64,000 nt of DNA, from the NCBI GenBank assembly GCA_004010535.1, contig RQYE01000005.1:1-64000 (forward strand). The letters run 5' to 3'. A model generated the notes under the pieces. It saw nothing but the letters and a program-made list of their open reading frames with translations. It had not been told where the DNA came from and made no database searches. A program made the translations under genes and the position numbers. The stretch comes from Coriobacteriales bacterium OH1046 (GTDB lineage Bacteria; Actinomycetota; Coriobacteriia; Coriobacteriales; Atopobiaceae). Below are positions 42,571-51,570 of the stretch, piece by piece (position 1 is the first letter of the stretch; each line of letters starts with the position of its first letter).

Positions 42571-45090
42571 TTATCCCAGGATCTCTCGGGCGATCTTCGC
42601 GCTTTCGGTGGCGTCCTTGGCGTAGTAATCGGCTCCCACCATCTGCGCGTATTCGGGGTTGAGCACCGCCCCGCCCACCATCACCTTCGCAGCAGGCGCC
42701 TGCTTGCGCAAAAGCCTGATGGTATCGGCCATGCCCGCAACCGTCGTGGTCATGAGCGCGGAGAGGCCCACGAGACGGGCATCGTGGGCGAGCACCGCAT
42801 CGACGACCGCCTGCGGATCGACATCGCGACCGAGATCGATCACATCGAAGCCATAGTTCTCGAGCAGCATACGCACGATGTTCTTGCCGATATCGTGGAT
42901 GTCGCCACGCACCGTGCAGAGCACGATCTTGCCTTTGTCCGCAGGGACGGGCGCGGAGCCGCCGCGGGCGCGGAGCACCTCGAAACCCGCTTTGGCCGCC
43001 TCGGCCGAGGCCATGAGCTGCGGCAGGAAGAAGGCGCCTCGCTCGAAACGCTCCCCCACCTCGTCGAGCGCGGGTATCAGGACCTCGTTGATGACCGAGA
43101 GGGTATCGGAACCGTTCTCCAACAGCTCCTCGACCTGCTGCGGCACAGGATCCTTGCGGCCGGAGAGGATGGCCGCGTGGATGCGCTGCTCGATGGTCTG
43201 ATCTTCATGGGCGGGGTATCCCGCAGCAGCGTTCTCTGCAACGCGGATGCTCGGCGACGATTCCGGCGCGGCAACCGCCGCCGCATCCGGGCGGTTCGCA
43301 TACTCTGCCACGAATTCCTGCGCGGACGCGTCCTCGCCCGAGAGCACGCGCCACGAGTTGACGACGTCCATCATGCGCGGATCGAGCGGATTGATGATCG
43401 CCAGATCCAAGCCCGCCGCGAAAGCCGCCGCGAGGAACGTGGCATTCACGAGGGGGCGGAACGGCAGTCCGAAGCTGATATTGGAGACGCCGAGCACCGT
43501 GCGCACGCCCGGCAGATCGCGTTTGACGAGCGCGATACCGTCGAGGATGGCGCGCGGGGCGCTCTGATCGGTGGAGGCCGCCATGGTGAGGCAGTCGATG
43601 GCGATGTCGCAGCGGGGGATGCCGAGCTTTTCGGCGGCCCCGACGATGCGCCGCGCGATGGCGAGACGGCCCTGGGCGTCTTGGGGGATGCCCTGCTCGT
43701 CGAGGGTGAGCCCTACGACGGCGCAGCCGTAATGGGCGGCAAGCGGCAGCACCGCGTCGAGCACCTCCCGCTTGCCGTTGCAGGAGTTGATGAGGGCCTT
43801 GCCGGGGTAGCTGCGCACGGCGGCCTCGATCACGGCGGGGTCTGCGGAGTCGATCTGCAGGGGCAGCGTGGTCACCCCGGAGAGCTCCGTGCATAGACGG
43901 AGCATCGTCCGGCGCTCGTCGATCTCGGGAAGGCCCGCGTTGACGTCGAGGATCTGCGCCCCCGCCTCGGCCTGCTTGATGGCCTCGCCCATGACATAGT
44001 CGAGCTCGCCCGCGCGCAGCGCCTCCTTCAAGCGCTTCTTGCCGGTGGGATTGATGCGCTCGCCGATGACCCCCACGGAACCCGGCGCGAGGGCGACGTG
44101 GCTCTGGGCGCTCGTCACCGTGAACACGTCACCGGCGTGACGGGCGTGACGGGGGGACAGGTCGCTTGTCACGCTGTCAAAGCGTGACAAGCGACCTGTC
44201 CCCCCGTCACGCCCCCTGTCGCAAAGCAGGCGCCTCTCGGCGGCCGTGTAGGCGGGATCCGTGCCGCAGCATCCGCCGATGATCGTGACGCCGGCATCGA
44301 CCATCTCGGCAACGGCCGCGACATAGGCATCGGGACCGATATCGTAGGCGGTCGCGCCGTCCTCCACGCGCGGGAGGCCGGCATTGGCCTGCACCATCAC
44401 CGGGCAGTCCGCATACGGGATCATGCGCTTGGCAAGGGGAACCAGCGCTGCGGGCCCCAAACTGCAATTGATGCCGAGCGCATCGACGCCGAGAGCCGAG
44501 AGCGTGATGGCGGCGACCTCGGGCGTGGTGCCCAAGAAGGTGCGCCCATCCTCGGCGAAGGTCATCGTGCAGAAGATGGGCAGATCGGAGTTCTCCTTCG
44601 CGGCGAGCACGGCGGCCTTGGCCTCGGCGAGATCTGCCATGGTCTCGATGATGAGCAGATCCGCACCGGCGGCATCGGCAGCTCTGACCTGCTCGGCGAA
44701 GAGCGTGTAGGCCTCGTCGAACGAGCAGGTCCCCAAGGGCGCCAGGAGCTGCCCGGTGGGTCCGATATCTGCTGCCACGTATGCGGCCCCGCTCGCCTTG
44801 GCGCAGGCGATGGCCGCAGAGAAGACCTGCTCGACCGTGGCGGCATCGCCCAGCTTGGCGGCATTGGCGCCGAAGGTGTTCGTGGTCACGGCATCCGCAC
44901 CGGCAGCGACGTAGGCCCCATGGATCGCGCGGATCCCATCGGGATCCGTGAGGCACAGGAGCTCCGGCAGCTCGCCTGCGGCAAGGCCGCGGGCTTGGAG
45001 CTGGGTCCCCATGGCGCCATCGAAGAGCAGACACTCCTCTTGTGCGAGCACGGCGGCGAGGCGGGCGTCTTTCACGCGGAGGTTGCGCAT
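42571..45090 (-). CDS. metH: Cobalamin-dependent methionine synthase lacking the activation domain
   Basis: The 839-residue protein has a homocysteine-binding domain (about 15-285; zinc ligands in GINCSLGP and GGCCGTDP), a pterin/methyltetrahydrofolate domain (about 325-600; VIGERINPTGKKRLKEAL, DVNAGLPEID, GVSNISFGLP), a cap and a cobalamin domain (about 640-839) with the B12 ligand motif DIHDIGKN. The C-terminal AdoMet activation domain is missing; it is supplied by the adjacent gene at 45105. The linker (about residues 293-316) is encoded by a REP-like palindrome and has a sequence unlike its surroundings (RDGGTGRLSRFDSVTSD). It is third in an operon after metF. Confidence 0.95.
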   Translation of the reverse strand: MRNLRVKDARLAAVLAQEECLLFDGAMGTQLQARGLAAGELPELLCLTDPDGIRAIHGAYVAAGADAVTTNTFGANAAKLGDAATVEQVFSAAIACAKASGAAYVAADIGPTGQLLAPLGTCSFDEAYTLFAEQVRAADAAGADLLIIETMADLAEAKAAVLAAKENSDLPIFCTMTFAEDGRTFLGTTPEVAAITLSALGVDALGINCSLGPAALVPLAKRMIPYADCPVMVQANAGLPRVEDGATAYDIGPDAYVAAVAEMVDAGVTIIGGCCGTDPAYTAAERRLLCDRGRDGGTGRLSRFDSVTSDLSPRHARHAGDVFTVTSAQSHVALAPGSVGVIGERINPTGKKRLKEALRAGELDYVMGEAIKQAEAGAQILDVNAGLPEIDERRTMLRLCTELSGVTTLPLQIDSADPAVIEAAVRSYPGKALINSCNGKREVLDAVLPLAAHYGCAVVGLTLDEQGIPQDAQGRLAIARRIVGAAEKLGIPRCDIAIDCLTMAASTDQSAPRAILDGIALVKRDLPGVRTVLGVSNISFGLPFRPLVNATFLAAAFAAGLDLAIINPLDPRMMDVVNSWRVLSGEDASAQEFVAEYANRPDAAAVAAPESSPSIRVAENAAAGYPAHEDQTIEQRIHAAILSGRKDPVPQQVEELLENGSDTLSVINEVLIPALDEVGERFERGAFFLPQLMASAEAAKAGFEVLRARGGSAPVPADKGKIVLCTVRGDIHDIGKNIVRMLLENYGFDVIDLGRDVDPQAVVDAVLAHDARLVGLSALMTTTVAGMADTIRLLRKQAPAAKVMVGGAVLNPEYAQMVGADYYAKDATESAKIAREILG
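44142..44214. repeat. REP-like perfect 34-bp inverted repeat, copy 2, inside metH
   Basis: Bases 44142-44175 and 44181-44214 are exact reverse complements with a five-base loop. The core GTGACGGGGGGACAGGTC and TTGTCACGC match copy 1 at 6136-6230 closely. The insertion keeps the metH frame open and lies in the linker between homocysteine and pterin domains. Confidence 0.92.
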
Positions 45091-45104
45091 GGCATATCTC
45101 CCAT

Positions 45105-45773
45105 CTACGCAAGCGAACCCGACATGAGCTCGGAGCGGCGGGCTGCACGGGAGGTCTCGAAGATCCCCATGACGGCGGTGATGCTCTTCGTGGGCACCAT
45201 GAGGAGCGTGTCGGTGAGGGCGATGCCCAAGCGACGCTGGGCATCCACGCTGGCAAGCAGGACGGGCTGCACGGCAAGCGGCAGATCCCCGTATCCCGGC
45301 GAGAAGCGGGCATTGGCATGGAGCCCACGGGCTGCAGCCTCGGCGATGATGCTTTTCTGACAGGCTGCCGCAGCCTCCTCCACGGCAACGCTCGCCGCCG
45401 CATCGAAGATCACGCTCGCCACGCTATCGGTAGCGGAAAGGCGCTTGAGCTCGCGCTCCACATCCATACCCACCGTGACGGCCATGACGGCGCAGGCTAC
45501 GGCACCGTCCATATGCGTCGCGATCGACGAGCCCATGAGGGTGAGCGCCGTACCGGCAAGATGGGTCTCGGATGTGCCGTCATCGCGTGCAGACCGTCCG
45601 GCAACGTCGAAGACCGCCCACGAGGAGCGCGGGTGCGCGAGCTCGAGCACGCGCGCCACGAACCTATCGATGCGCGCATCGATCTCGGATGCGATCTCCT
45701 GCCCGCGATAACCCAGGTAACGCAGCACTGCGCGCCGTGGGAGGGAGGAGAGGCTGTAGCTCTCTATCGGCAT
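45105..45773 (-). CDS. Stand-alone MetH activation-domain-like protein
   Basis: The 222-residue protein begins YSLSSLPRRAVLRYLGYRG, has a middle part with HMDGAVACAVMAVTVGMDVE, and ends with RFSPGYGDLPLAVQPVLLASVDAQRRLGIALTDTLLMVPTKSITAVMG. R-x-S-P-G-Y-G-D-x-P and the SITAVMG ending are the signature of the AdoMet-dependent reactivation domain of MetH. It is expected to re-methylate cob(II)alamin for the truncated MetH. It lies one base after metF and 14 before metH. The start is chosen at the ATG after the metF stop. Confidence 0.88.
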   Translation of the reverse strand: MPIESYSLSSLPRRAVLRYLGYRGQEIASEIDARIDRFVARVLELAHPRSSWAVFDVAGRSARDDGTSETHLAGTALTLMGSSIATHMDGAVACAVMAVTVGMDVERELKRLSATDSVASVIFDAAASVAVEEAAAACQKSIIAEAAARGLHANARFSPGYGDLPLAVQPVLLASVDAQRRLGIALTDTLLMVPTKSITAVMGIFETSRAARRSELMSGSLA

Positions 45774-45774
45774 G

Positions 45775-46644
45775 CTAGTCCTCGAGATACCCGCAGGCGA
45801 GCAGGGCATCGTAGGCCGCATCGCCGATCTCGTGCCGGTTCATCGTGTAGATATGGATGCCGTCCACGCCGTTCGCTGCAAGATCGGCGATCTGCTCGAG
45901 GGCGTACTCGAGACCGGCCCTCGCCTGATCGGCAGGGTCATCGCCCGCCGAGACGATACGCTTGATGACGGCCGCGGGAATGGTGGCTCCGCAGGTGAAG
46001 GCCATGCGCTGGATCTGCTTGGCGCTCGTGAACGGCATGATGCCCGCGACGATGGGGATCTTGATGCGATGCCGCGTGCACGCCTCGCGGAAGGTGTAGA
46101 AGAGCTCGTTGTCGAAGAAGAGCTGGGTCACGAAGAAATCGGCCCCCGCCTGCTGCTTGGCATAGAGATGGCGCATGGACAGCTCGAAGTCCTCGCATTC
46201 GACATGGCCCTCGGGATAGCAGGCCGCGCCTATGCAGAACTCGGGTGCGACGTGTTTGATATAGGCGATGAGGTTCGACGCATAGGCGAAATCCGCAACC
46301 TCGCGACCGGGAATGCGATCGCCGCGCAGGGCGAGCACGTTCGAGATGCCCGCTGCCGCGAGCGCCGCGAGATACGCGTCGATATCCGCACGTTCGGAAC
46401 CCATGCAGGTGAGGTGCGCGAGCGGCTCGATCGCGCACCTCTTCAGCAGCTCGCCCGCAACGGCCAGCGTATTGGCGCTGTTACCGCTGCCGCCTGCTGA
46501 GAATGTGACGGAGATCCAGTCGGGCTTATCGGCGGCGAGGGCACCGGCCACAGCGAGCGCCTGATCGATGGGCAAGTCGCCTTTGGGCGGGAAGATCTCG
46601 AACGAGAAGGTCTGCTTGGCGGCGAGGCGTTCGCTGATACGCAT
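45775..46644 (-). CDS. metF: 5,10-methylenetetrahydrofolate reductase
   Basis: The 289-residue flavoprotein has SFEIFPPKGD near the start, LAHLTCMGSERADI, NVLALRGDRIPG, IGAACYPEGH and DFFVTQLFFDNELF, all MetF signatures. It makes 5-methyl-THF for MetH. The start follows GTAAGGAGC. It leads the metF-activation-metH operon. No SAM or cobalamin riboswitch is seen in the 77 bases upstream. Confidence 0.95.
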   Translation of the reverse strand: MRISERLAAKQTFSFEIFPPKGDLPIDQALAVAGALAADKPDWISVTFSAGGSGNSANTLAVAGELLKRCAIEPLAHLTCMGSERADIDAYLAALAAAGISNVLALRGDRIPGREVADFAYASNLIAYIKHVAPEFCIGAACYPEGHVECEDFELSMRHLYAKQQAGADFFVTQLFFDNELFYTFREACTRHRIKIPIVAGIMPFTSAKQIQRMAFTCGATIPAAVIKRIVSAGDDPADQARAGLEYALEQIADLAANGVDGIHIYTMNRHEIGDAAYDALLACGYLED

Positions 46645-46721
46645 GGCTGCTCCTTACCGGGAACGATTGGCATCATCTTACCCTCTTTACGAATGCACCC
46701 GGGCCTGCCGTCACAGGCTTG

Positions 46722-47282
46722 TCATAGAGAGAATGCGTCATGCAGGAAGACGACCGTGATAGCCGCGACCGCTATGTAGGGGGCGAACGCGAAGGCGTCG
46801 GCCTCGGGCTTCCCGAAACGGGGGATAAGGCGATGCGCGAGCATCAGCGCGCAGGAAAGCCCCGCGATGAGAAGGCCCGCCTCCCAGCCGAAGCAGAAGC
46901 CGAGGGTACCGAGGAGCTTCACATCTCCCCCGCCGACACCCGCAGAGCCCGTCCTGCGTTCCATGAGGCATGCCGTGGTGAGAAGGACGGCGAGCACCGC
47001 AGCGGCACCCGCGAGCGATGCGGCAGACGCATCGAGCGCGCCGCGCACGTCCGAAACGGCGAGCGCTCCGAGTTCCGCAAGCCTCAGGGTCGCGAGCGCG
47101 GCGACCACCCCGTTGGGGATGATGCGCGTCTTCGCATCGTGAGCCGCAGCATAGACGAGCAGCACGGCCATCGCGGCATGGACGGCCCCCTGCGCGGGAC
47201 GCTCCCACAGGGGGAGCGAGAGCATGAGGGCGGCTGACGCCGCCCCCAGACCGGTCCAGATGATACGGGAGCGTCCCTGCAC
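46722..47282 (-). CDS. Small prepilin peptidase, A24A type without methylase domain
   Basis: The 186-residue membrane protein has the two catalytic aspartates in AHDAKTRIIPNGVV and GVGGGDVKLLG, as in type IV leader peptidases, with about six hydrophobic segments. The N-terminal cytoplasmic methylase domain is absent, as in CpaA/TadV. The GTG start shares a base with the stop of the L,D-transpeptidase gene (TAGTG). No pilin or tad gene is in the window. Confidence 0.82.
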   Translation of the reverse strand: MQGRSRIIWTGLGAASAALMLSLPLWERPAQGAVHAAMAVLLVYAAAHDAKTRIIPNGVVAALATLRLAELGALAVSDVRGALDASAASLAGAAAVLAVLLTTACLMERRTGSAGVGGGDVKLLGTLGFCFGWEAGLLIAGLSCALMLAHRLIPRFGKPEADAFAFAPYIAVAAITVVFLHDAFSL

Positions 47283-50011
47283 TAGTTGTAGCTCACGATC
47301 TTCGTGCTGTGGGGAACGTAGTCGTAGATGTACTTGGCATTGTCGATGTGGAGGCGCACGCATCCGTTGGAGAGGTGCATGCCCAGGCGGCTGTCGAGGT
47401 GGTAGAACGAGTAGGGCTGGTAGAGTGTGGAATGGAACAGATAGTCGCCGTAGATCTGGGTGTACCAGTAGCAGGCATGGCCCTGATCGGAACCGAAGGT
47501 ATAGCCTTTCGCACCCACGTAGTAGGTACCGCGCACGGTGGGCGTGGACCCTTTGCCGTTCGAGCAGCGGAAGTAGCGTTCCATGAGCCAGCGGCCGCCC
47601 TCGTATTTGAAGACGCCGACCCAGCATGCATCGTTATCGATGAGGATCAGCCAGTCGGTGGGGGAGCTGTAGCCCTGGGCGCGCTTGTACATGGCGAGCT
47701 GGGAGTCCGACATGGTGAGCGTACCATACGCGTAGTCCGTGGACTCGAAGATGAAGCGCTGGCCATCGTTCGAGACGTTGCTCTGGATATCGGCGTTGGC
47801 GGAGTTGGAGGGCACGCCCCCCGCGATGGAGAGCACCACGCTGCTGTCGAGGGCGCTCGCGATGCTGAAGGAGCCGTCGTGGTTATAGACGAGATTCCAC
47901 CTCTGGGCGGCGGAGGAGCTGGCGGAGGCCTGTTCGACGTTCGTGCCGGGGACGGCAGAGGCGCCCGCAACGGCAAGCGGCAGCTCGGAGTGGGCGTTCA
48001 GGATCTTGTAGGTGCCGTCGGATTGACGCTGGAAATACCATTTCTGGTTGCCGCCCGCGTTGTTGGTGTAGGAGATGACGTTACCGCCGCTCCCGGTGGC
48101 CTTGCCGGACACATCGAGCACCAGATCGGCATTGGCCTCGAACTCGATGTAGTAATAGCCGTTCCCTATCGGACGGGTCCTCGCGAGCGAGAAGCTCTGC
48201 GCCGAGGTGCCGTTAGCCGTCCAGATCTCGATGTTGGTACCGGCCTTGGCACCGCAGCCCGTGACGTCGAGCATCATGCCGGAGGCCACATTCTGGAACA
48301 TGACCCGGCCGCCGGAGTAGGAGGGGACCCACTGGGCGGCGGCATTGCCGGCATCGATCGCCCGCTGGCTGACATTGGCACCCTTACCGGTGCCCTCGGC
48401 AGCCAGATAGGCGCCGGACATGACGGCTTGGATGGTATAGGTATTCTGCTTGCCCGCAACCAGCATGATGTCCCATTTCTGGTTCTGGCCGCCGTTATCG
48501 GTCCAAATGGCGACATTGGCGCCGTTGTCGCGCGACTGGCCGGATACGTCGAGGCGCATCTGCGAGTTGGTCGCGGGCGTGATCTCGTAGAGGCCCTCGG
48601 TGAGCAGATCGATCCTCCGGATGAGCTTGAACTGCTGGGTGGTGCCGCCTGTGACGGCATCGCCATAGACGTTGGCACCCTTCCCGGAGCCGGCCACGGT
48701 CATGACGAGGCCGGAGGCCACGTTGGTGAGGGTGTAGGAGCCATTCGGGTTCTGGGTGACCGAGAAGAGCGAGCTCTTGGCACCTGCGACCGTGCCGGCC
48801 TGCTGGATGTTGGCACCGGGGATGGGGCAGCCCTCGGCCACATCGAGGGATCTCTCGGAGTGGACGGCTGTGAGGCGGTGGTAGCCGCCCTCCACCGTCA
48901 CCCTGAAGAGCTGGTTGGTGCCATCGTTCGACGTCCAAACGACGGCATTGGCACCATCTGCGACGGATTGGCCGGAGATGTCGAGGATATGCGCGGAGGC
49001 CTTGGATTGGAGAGTGTAATAACCCTCCTCGATGATGGCCGTTGAGGGCGCGACCTCGGGCGTCGCATCGATGAGCTGGAAGACCTGATTCCTATTCGCA
49101 TCGGTGCCGTTGGGGGTCCAAACCTCGACATTGGTGCCGTTCTGGGAGGTGTAGCCCGTGAGGTCGAGAACCAGGTTGGGCGAGAGCGCAGAGGTGATGG
49201 TATAGCCCCTCCCCTCCGCATCCTGCTCGATGATCCATTTCTGCGCCCGTGCGGCACTGCCGGCGAGATCGGCCTGCTGGTTGACGTTGGCACCGCTCTT
49301 CGTGCCATCGACGGTGAGCAGGAGGCCGGAGAGCACCGACCTCAGCGAGACGTAGCCGATCGCATCGTGGGCGACCTCCCACTCCTGGTTCTCCCCGCCA
49401 TTCCAATTCCAGGCGATGGCGTTGCCGCCTTCATCCACGGACAAGCCCGACACATCGACGACCTGCTGATCGCCCATGATGGAGCGGATGCAGTACGTGT
49501 CATCGGCGATAAGGCCGGCAGCAGCCGAGGCACGGGTATCGAGCTCATCCTGCGGAGCGAGGTCGCGGAGCGCGAGAGCGGCAGGGGCATCTGACTCTGC
49601 AGCGGAGTCGGCAGCGGGATCCTCCGCGGACTGCTCAGCAGGCGCGGCAGCGGGATCCTCCGCGGAATCCTCAGCAGGCGCGGCAGCGGGATCCTCCGCG
49701 GACTCCGCGCCGGAATCGGAAGGGGACCCCGCAGCGGGATCCGCGTCAGGCGTATCCGCGGGCTCTGCAGCGGGATCGGCGGCGAGATCTCCCGAGACAG
49801 CGCCGATACCGTCATCGACGGCGCCGACGTCGCCCGCAGGAGCATCCGAAGCGATACCGATCCCCTCATCGCCGGGAAGCTCCTCGGCGATCTCGATCGC
49901 CTGCTCGGGAATCGCGTCGCCAACTCCGGACTCCTCGGCACCGGCCGATGCGGGGAAGGCCACCGCCAACGCGCATGCGGCGAACAGCACGAGCAACCTT
50001 TGCTTGAACAT
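47282..50011 (-). CDS. Secreted L,D-transpeptidase with twelve ricin-type repeats
   Basis: The 909-residue protein has a signal peptide (LLVLFAACALAVAFPASAGA), an acidic low-complexity segment with DPAA repeats (about 30-140), about twelve beta-trefoil sub-repeats (LDVSGxSxDxGxNVxxW...NQxW pattern; roughly residues 150-720, i.e. four RICIN_2-like trefoils) and a C-terminal YkuD catalytic domain ending in MHLSNGCVRLH, with the catalytic Cys and Arg. It is predicted to cross-link or modify peptidoglycan while binding glycans. It is co-translated with the prepilin peptidase. Confidence 0.9.
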   Translation of the reverse strand: MFKQRLLVLFAACALAVAFPASAGAEESGVGDAIPEQAIEIAEELPGDEGIGIASDAPAGDVGAVDDGIGAVSGDLAADPAAEPADTPDADPAAGSPSDSGAESAEDPAAAPAEDSAEDPAAAPAEQSAEDPAADSAAESDAPAALALRDLAPQDELDTRASAAAGLIADDTYCIRSIMGDQQVVDVSGLSVDEGGNAIAWNWNGGENQEWEVAHDAIGYVSLRSVLSGLLLTVDGTKSGANVNQQADLAGSAARAQKWIIEQDAEGRGYTITSALSPNLVLDLTGYTSQNGTNVEVWTPNGTDANRNQVFQLIDATPEVAPSTAIIEEGYYTLQSKASAHILDISGQSVADGANAVVWTSNDGTNQLFRVTVEGGYHRLTAVHSERSLDVAEGCPIPGANIQQAGTVAGAKSSLFSVTQNPNGSYTLTNVASGLVMTVAGSGKGANVYGDAVTGGTTQQFKLIRRIDLLTEGLYEITPATNSQMRLDVSGQSRDNGANVAIWTDNGGQNQKWDIMLVAGKQNTYTIQAVMSGAYLAAEGTGKGANVSQRAIDAGNAAAQWVPSYSGGRVMFQNVASGMMLDVTGCGAKAGTNIEIWTANGTSAQSFSLARTRPIGNGYYYIEFEANADLVLDVSGKATGSGGNVISYTNNAGGNQKWYFQRQSDGTYKILNAHSELPLAVAGASAVPGTNVEQASASSSAAQRWNLVYNHDGSFSIASALDSSVVLSIAGGVPSNSANADIQSNVSNDGQRFIFESTDYAYGTLTMSDSQLAMYKRAQGYSSPTDWLILIDNDACWVGVFKYEGGRWLMERYFRCSNGKGSTPTVRGTYYVGAKGYTFGSDQGHACYWYTQIYGDYLFHSTLYQPYSFYHLDSRLGMHLSNGCVRLHIDNAKYIYDYVPHSTKIVSYN
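49609..49709. repeat. Three 36-bp tandem repeats inside the L,D-transpeptidase gene
   Basis: CGGCAGCGGGATCCTCCGCG begins at 49609, 49645 and 49681, period 36 (12 codons), encoding AEDPAAAPAE-type units in the acidic N-terminal segment. The repeats may vary in number between strains. Confidence 0.85.
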
Positions 50012-50186
50012 ATGCAGCTCCTCGTATGGCAGATACGGACGCTCGATCGGGGGGGATGATCGCCGACGTCCGGCCATCATCACTACGGATAATCCAACAT
50101 TACAGTATCATAAGCCGACAGGGTGGCTCGAAACAGGTTTTAACGCCATTTTCTAACGGCTTCACTGTCCTCTTTGGGAAGGTGCC
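50012..50186. other. Divergent intergenic region of L,D-transpeptidase and pth2
   Basis: About 175 bases without a gene; promoters for both strands are expected. Some AT-rich stretches (for example TCCAACATTACAGTATCATAAG) are present, but no good promoter pair was identified. Confidence 0.35.
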
Positions 50187-50621
50187 ATGGCAGAGATCGG
50201 CTACAAGGCGAAGCAATTGATCGTGATGCGCCGCGATCTGCACATGCGCAAGGGAAAAATCGCAGCTCAGGCAGGCCACGCCTGTCTGGAGGCAACGCTC
50301 ATGGCCCTTGTGCGCGAGCGGCGGTTGGACAAGGTGCGCACGAATGGCTCCTGGATCAGCCTCGACCACGACGAGGACGACCGTACCCCCCTCACCGACT
50401 GGTTCGATGCCGGCATCGCCAAAGTATGCGTCTACGTGGACTCCGAGGAGGAGCTCCTCGCTATCGCCATGCAGGGACGCGAGCGGGGCTTCGCCGTTGC
50501 CCTCATCCGCGATGCGGGCATGACCGAATTCCACGGCGAGTCCACCTACACCTGCCTCGCCTTCGAACCGCTCTATCCCGAGCAGATCGACCCCATCACA
50601 GGCGAGCTTCCCCTTTTCTAA
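50187..50621 (+). CDS. pth2: Peptidyl-tRNA hydrolase, Pth2 (archaeal/eukaryotic type)
   Basis: The 144-residue protein starts AKQLIVMRRDLHMRKGKIAAQAGHACLEA, the Pth2 signature with the catalytic Lys/Lys-Gly-Lys region and Q-A-x-H-A. It hydrolyses peptidyl-tRNA. Pth2 is rare in bacteria except some Actinobacteria. The acidic loop DHDEDDRTP is a variation in the middle. The start follows GGGAAGG. Confidence 0.88.
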   Translation: MAEIGYKAKQLIVMRRDLHMRKGKIAAQAGHACLEATLMALVRERRLDKVRTNGSWISLDHDEDDRTPLTDWFDAGIAKVCVYVDSEEELLAIAMQGRERGFAVALIRDAGMTEFHGESTYTCLAFEPLYPEQIDPITGELPLF

Positions 50622-50684
50622 ACAGGGAGCGGGGGCGTCTAAGCCCCCATCTCGGCTTTGCCTTCGGGCTGAAGGAAGGTCCCC

Positions 50685-50999
50685 TCAGACGGTGCTGTTG
50701 AAGTAGATGATCCCGAAGATGACCGCGATGATCACGAGCAGCAGGGCGATGATCGGCAGGGATTGGATCACGCGGGAATTCCTGCGCATGATGTTGCGAC
50801 GCATGGCCTGTTCCTGCTTGCTCGCACTCATGAGCTGGGGGACGCGCGCGGAAGCGGGCGATCCCGAACGCCTCATCCGACGGGCATGGCTGCGCTCGCG
50901 GGCAAACGAGCCCGTATCCGAACGTGCGTGCGGCGCGCGTGGAGGACGCGACCTCAGGCGCGCGCGTGCGCTGTTGCTTGTCCCGTTGCGATTCTCCAT
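50685..50999 (-). CDS. Small single-pass membrane protein
   Basis: The 104-residue product has a basic N-terminal 75 residues (many Arg and Ser, probably disordered) and one C-terminal membrane helix (SLPIIALLLVIIAVIFGIIYF) ending NSTV. No family was recognised, and no Shine-Dalgarno is clear; an internal start such as the Met at residue 57 is possible. It precedes no other gene in the same direction. Confidence 0.5.
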   Translation of the reverse strand: MENRNGTSNSARARLRSRPPRAPHARSDTGSFARERSHARRMRRSGSPASARVPQLMSASKQEQAMRRNIMRRNSRVIQSLPIIALLLVIIAVIFGIIYFNSTV

Positions 51000-51058
51000 G
51001 CGTAGATTCTACCATGGGCGGGGTTCCCGCAGGAGAGGCTGCCCCCTATCCGCCATAA

Positions 51059-51562
51059 CTAAGCGCAGCCGTGGTCCTGCCCGCCTTGGGCGCGCGAGGC
51101 ACGCAGGAGCTCCAACCCGTGCGGCAGGGCGGCGATGACGGCGCCGAGGCTCTCGATAGCCGCCTTGGGGCTCCCGGGAACATTCACGATGAGCGTGCGC
51201 CCGCAGATGCCCGCCTGCGCGCGCGAGAGGACCGCATGGGGCGTGATGGCGCGCGAGGCCGCCCGCATGGCCTCGGGGATTCCGGGCGCAAGGCGCTCGC
51301 ACACGGCGCACGTCGCCTCGGGCGTGACATCACGGGGCGAGAAGCCCGTGCCGCCCGTGGTCACGACGAGGGCGATATCCTCTTCCGCGAAGGTTCGGAG
51401 CGCAGCCTCGATCTGATCCCGCTCGTCGGGGACGAGCCGGGCCTCGACGAACTCGAAGCCCCTCGCGGCAAGGAATGCCGCGAGCGCGGGACCGCTCGCA
51501 TCCTCGTAGATGCCCTGGAATACACGATCGCTCACGGTGAGCACTGCTGCGGTGTCCGACAT
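51059..51562 (-). CDS. Molybdopterin adenylyltransferase-like protein (MogA/MoaB type)
   Basis: The 167-residue protein has AVLTVSDRVFQGIYEDASGP, VVTTGGTGFSPRDVTPEA and NVPGSPKAA, the MPT-binding signature. It adenylylates molybdopterin before metal insertion. It is the last gene of a 14-gene selenium/molybdenum operon. The start is the ATG giving MSDTAAVL, eight bases after the preceding gene. Confidence 0.9.
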   Translation of the reverse strand: MSDTAAVLTVSDRVFQGIYEDASGPALAAFLAARGFEFVEARLVPDERDQIEAALRTFAEEDIALVVTTGGTGFSPRDVTPEATCAVCERLAPGIPEAMRAASRAITPHAVLSRAQAGICGRTLIVNVPGSPKAAIESLGAVIAALPHGLELLRASRAQGGQDHGCA

Positions 51563-51570
51563 GGCGCTCC

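Noticed and set aside
47283-47627. N-terminal extension of the prepilin peptidase frame
   Set aside because: It lies inside the YkuD domain of the L,D-transpeptidase and has no membrane segments; the GTG at 47282 is the plausible start.
49609-49709. CRISPR array
   Set aside because: The 36-bp units are contiguous tandem repeats without spacers and are in-frame protein repeats.
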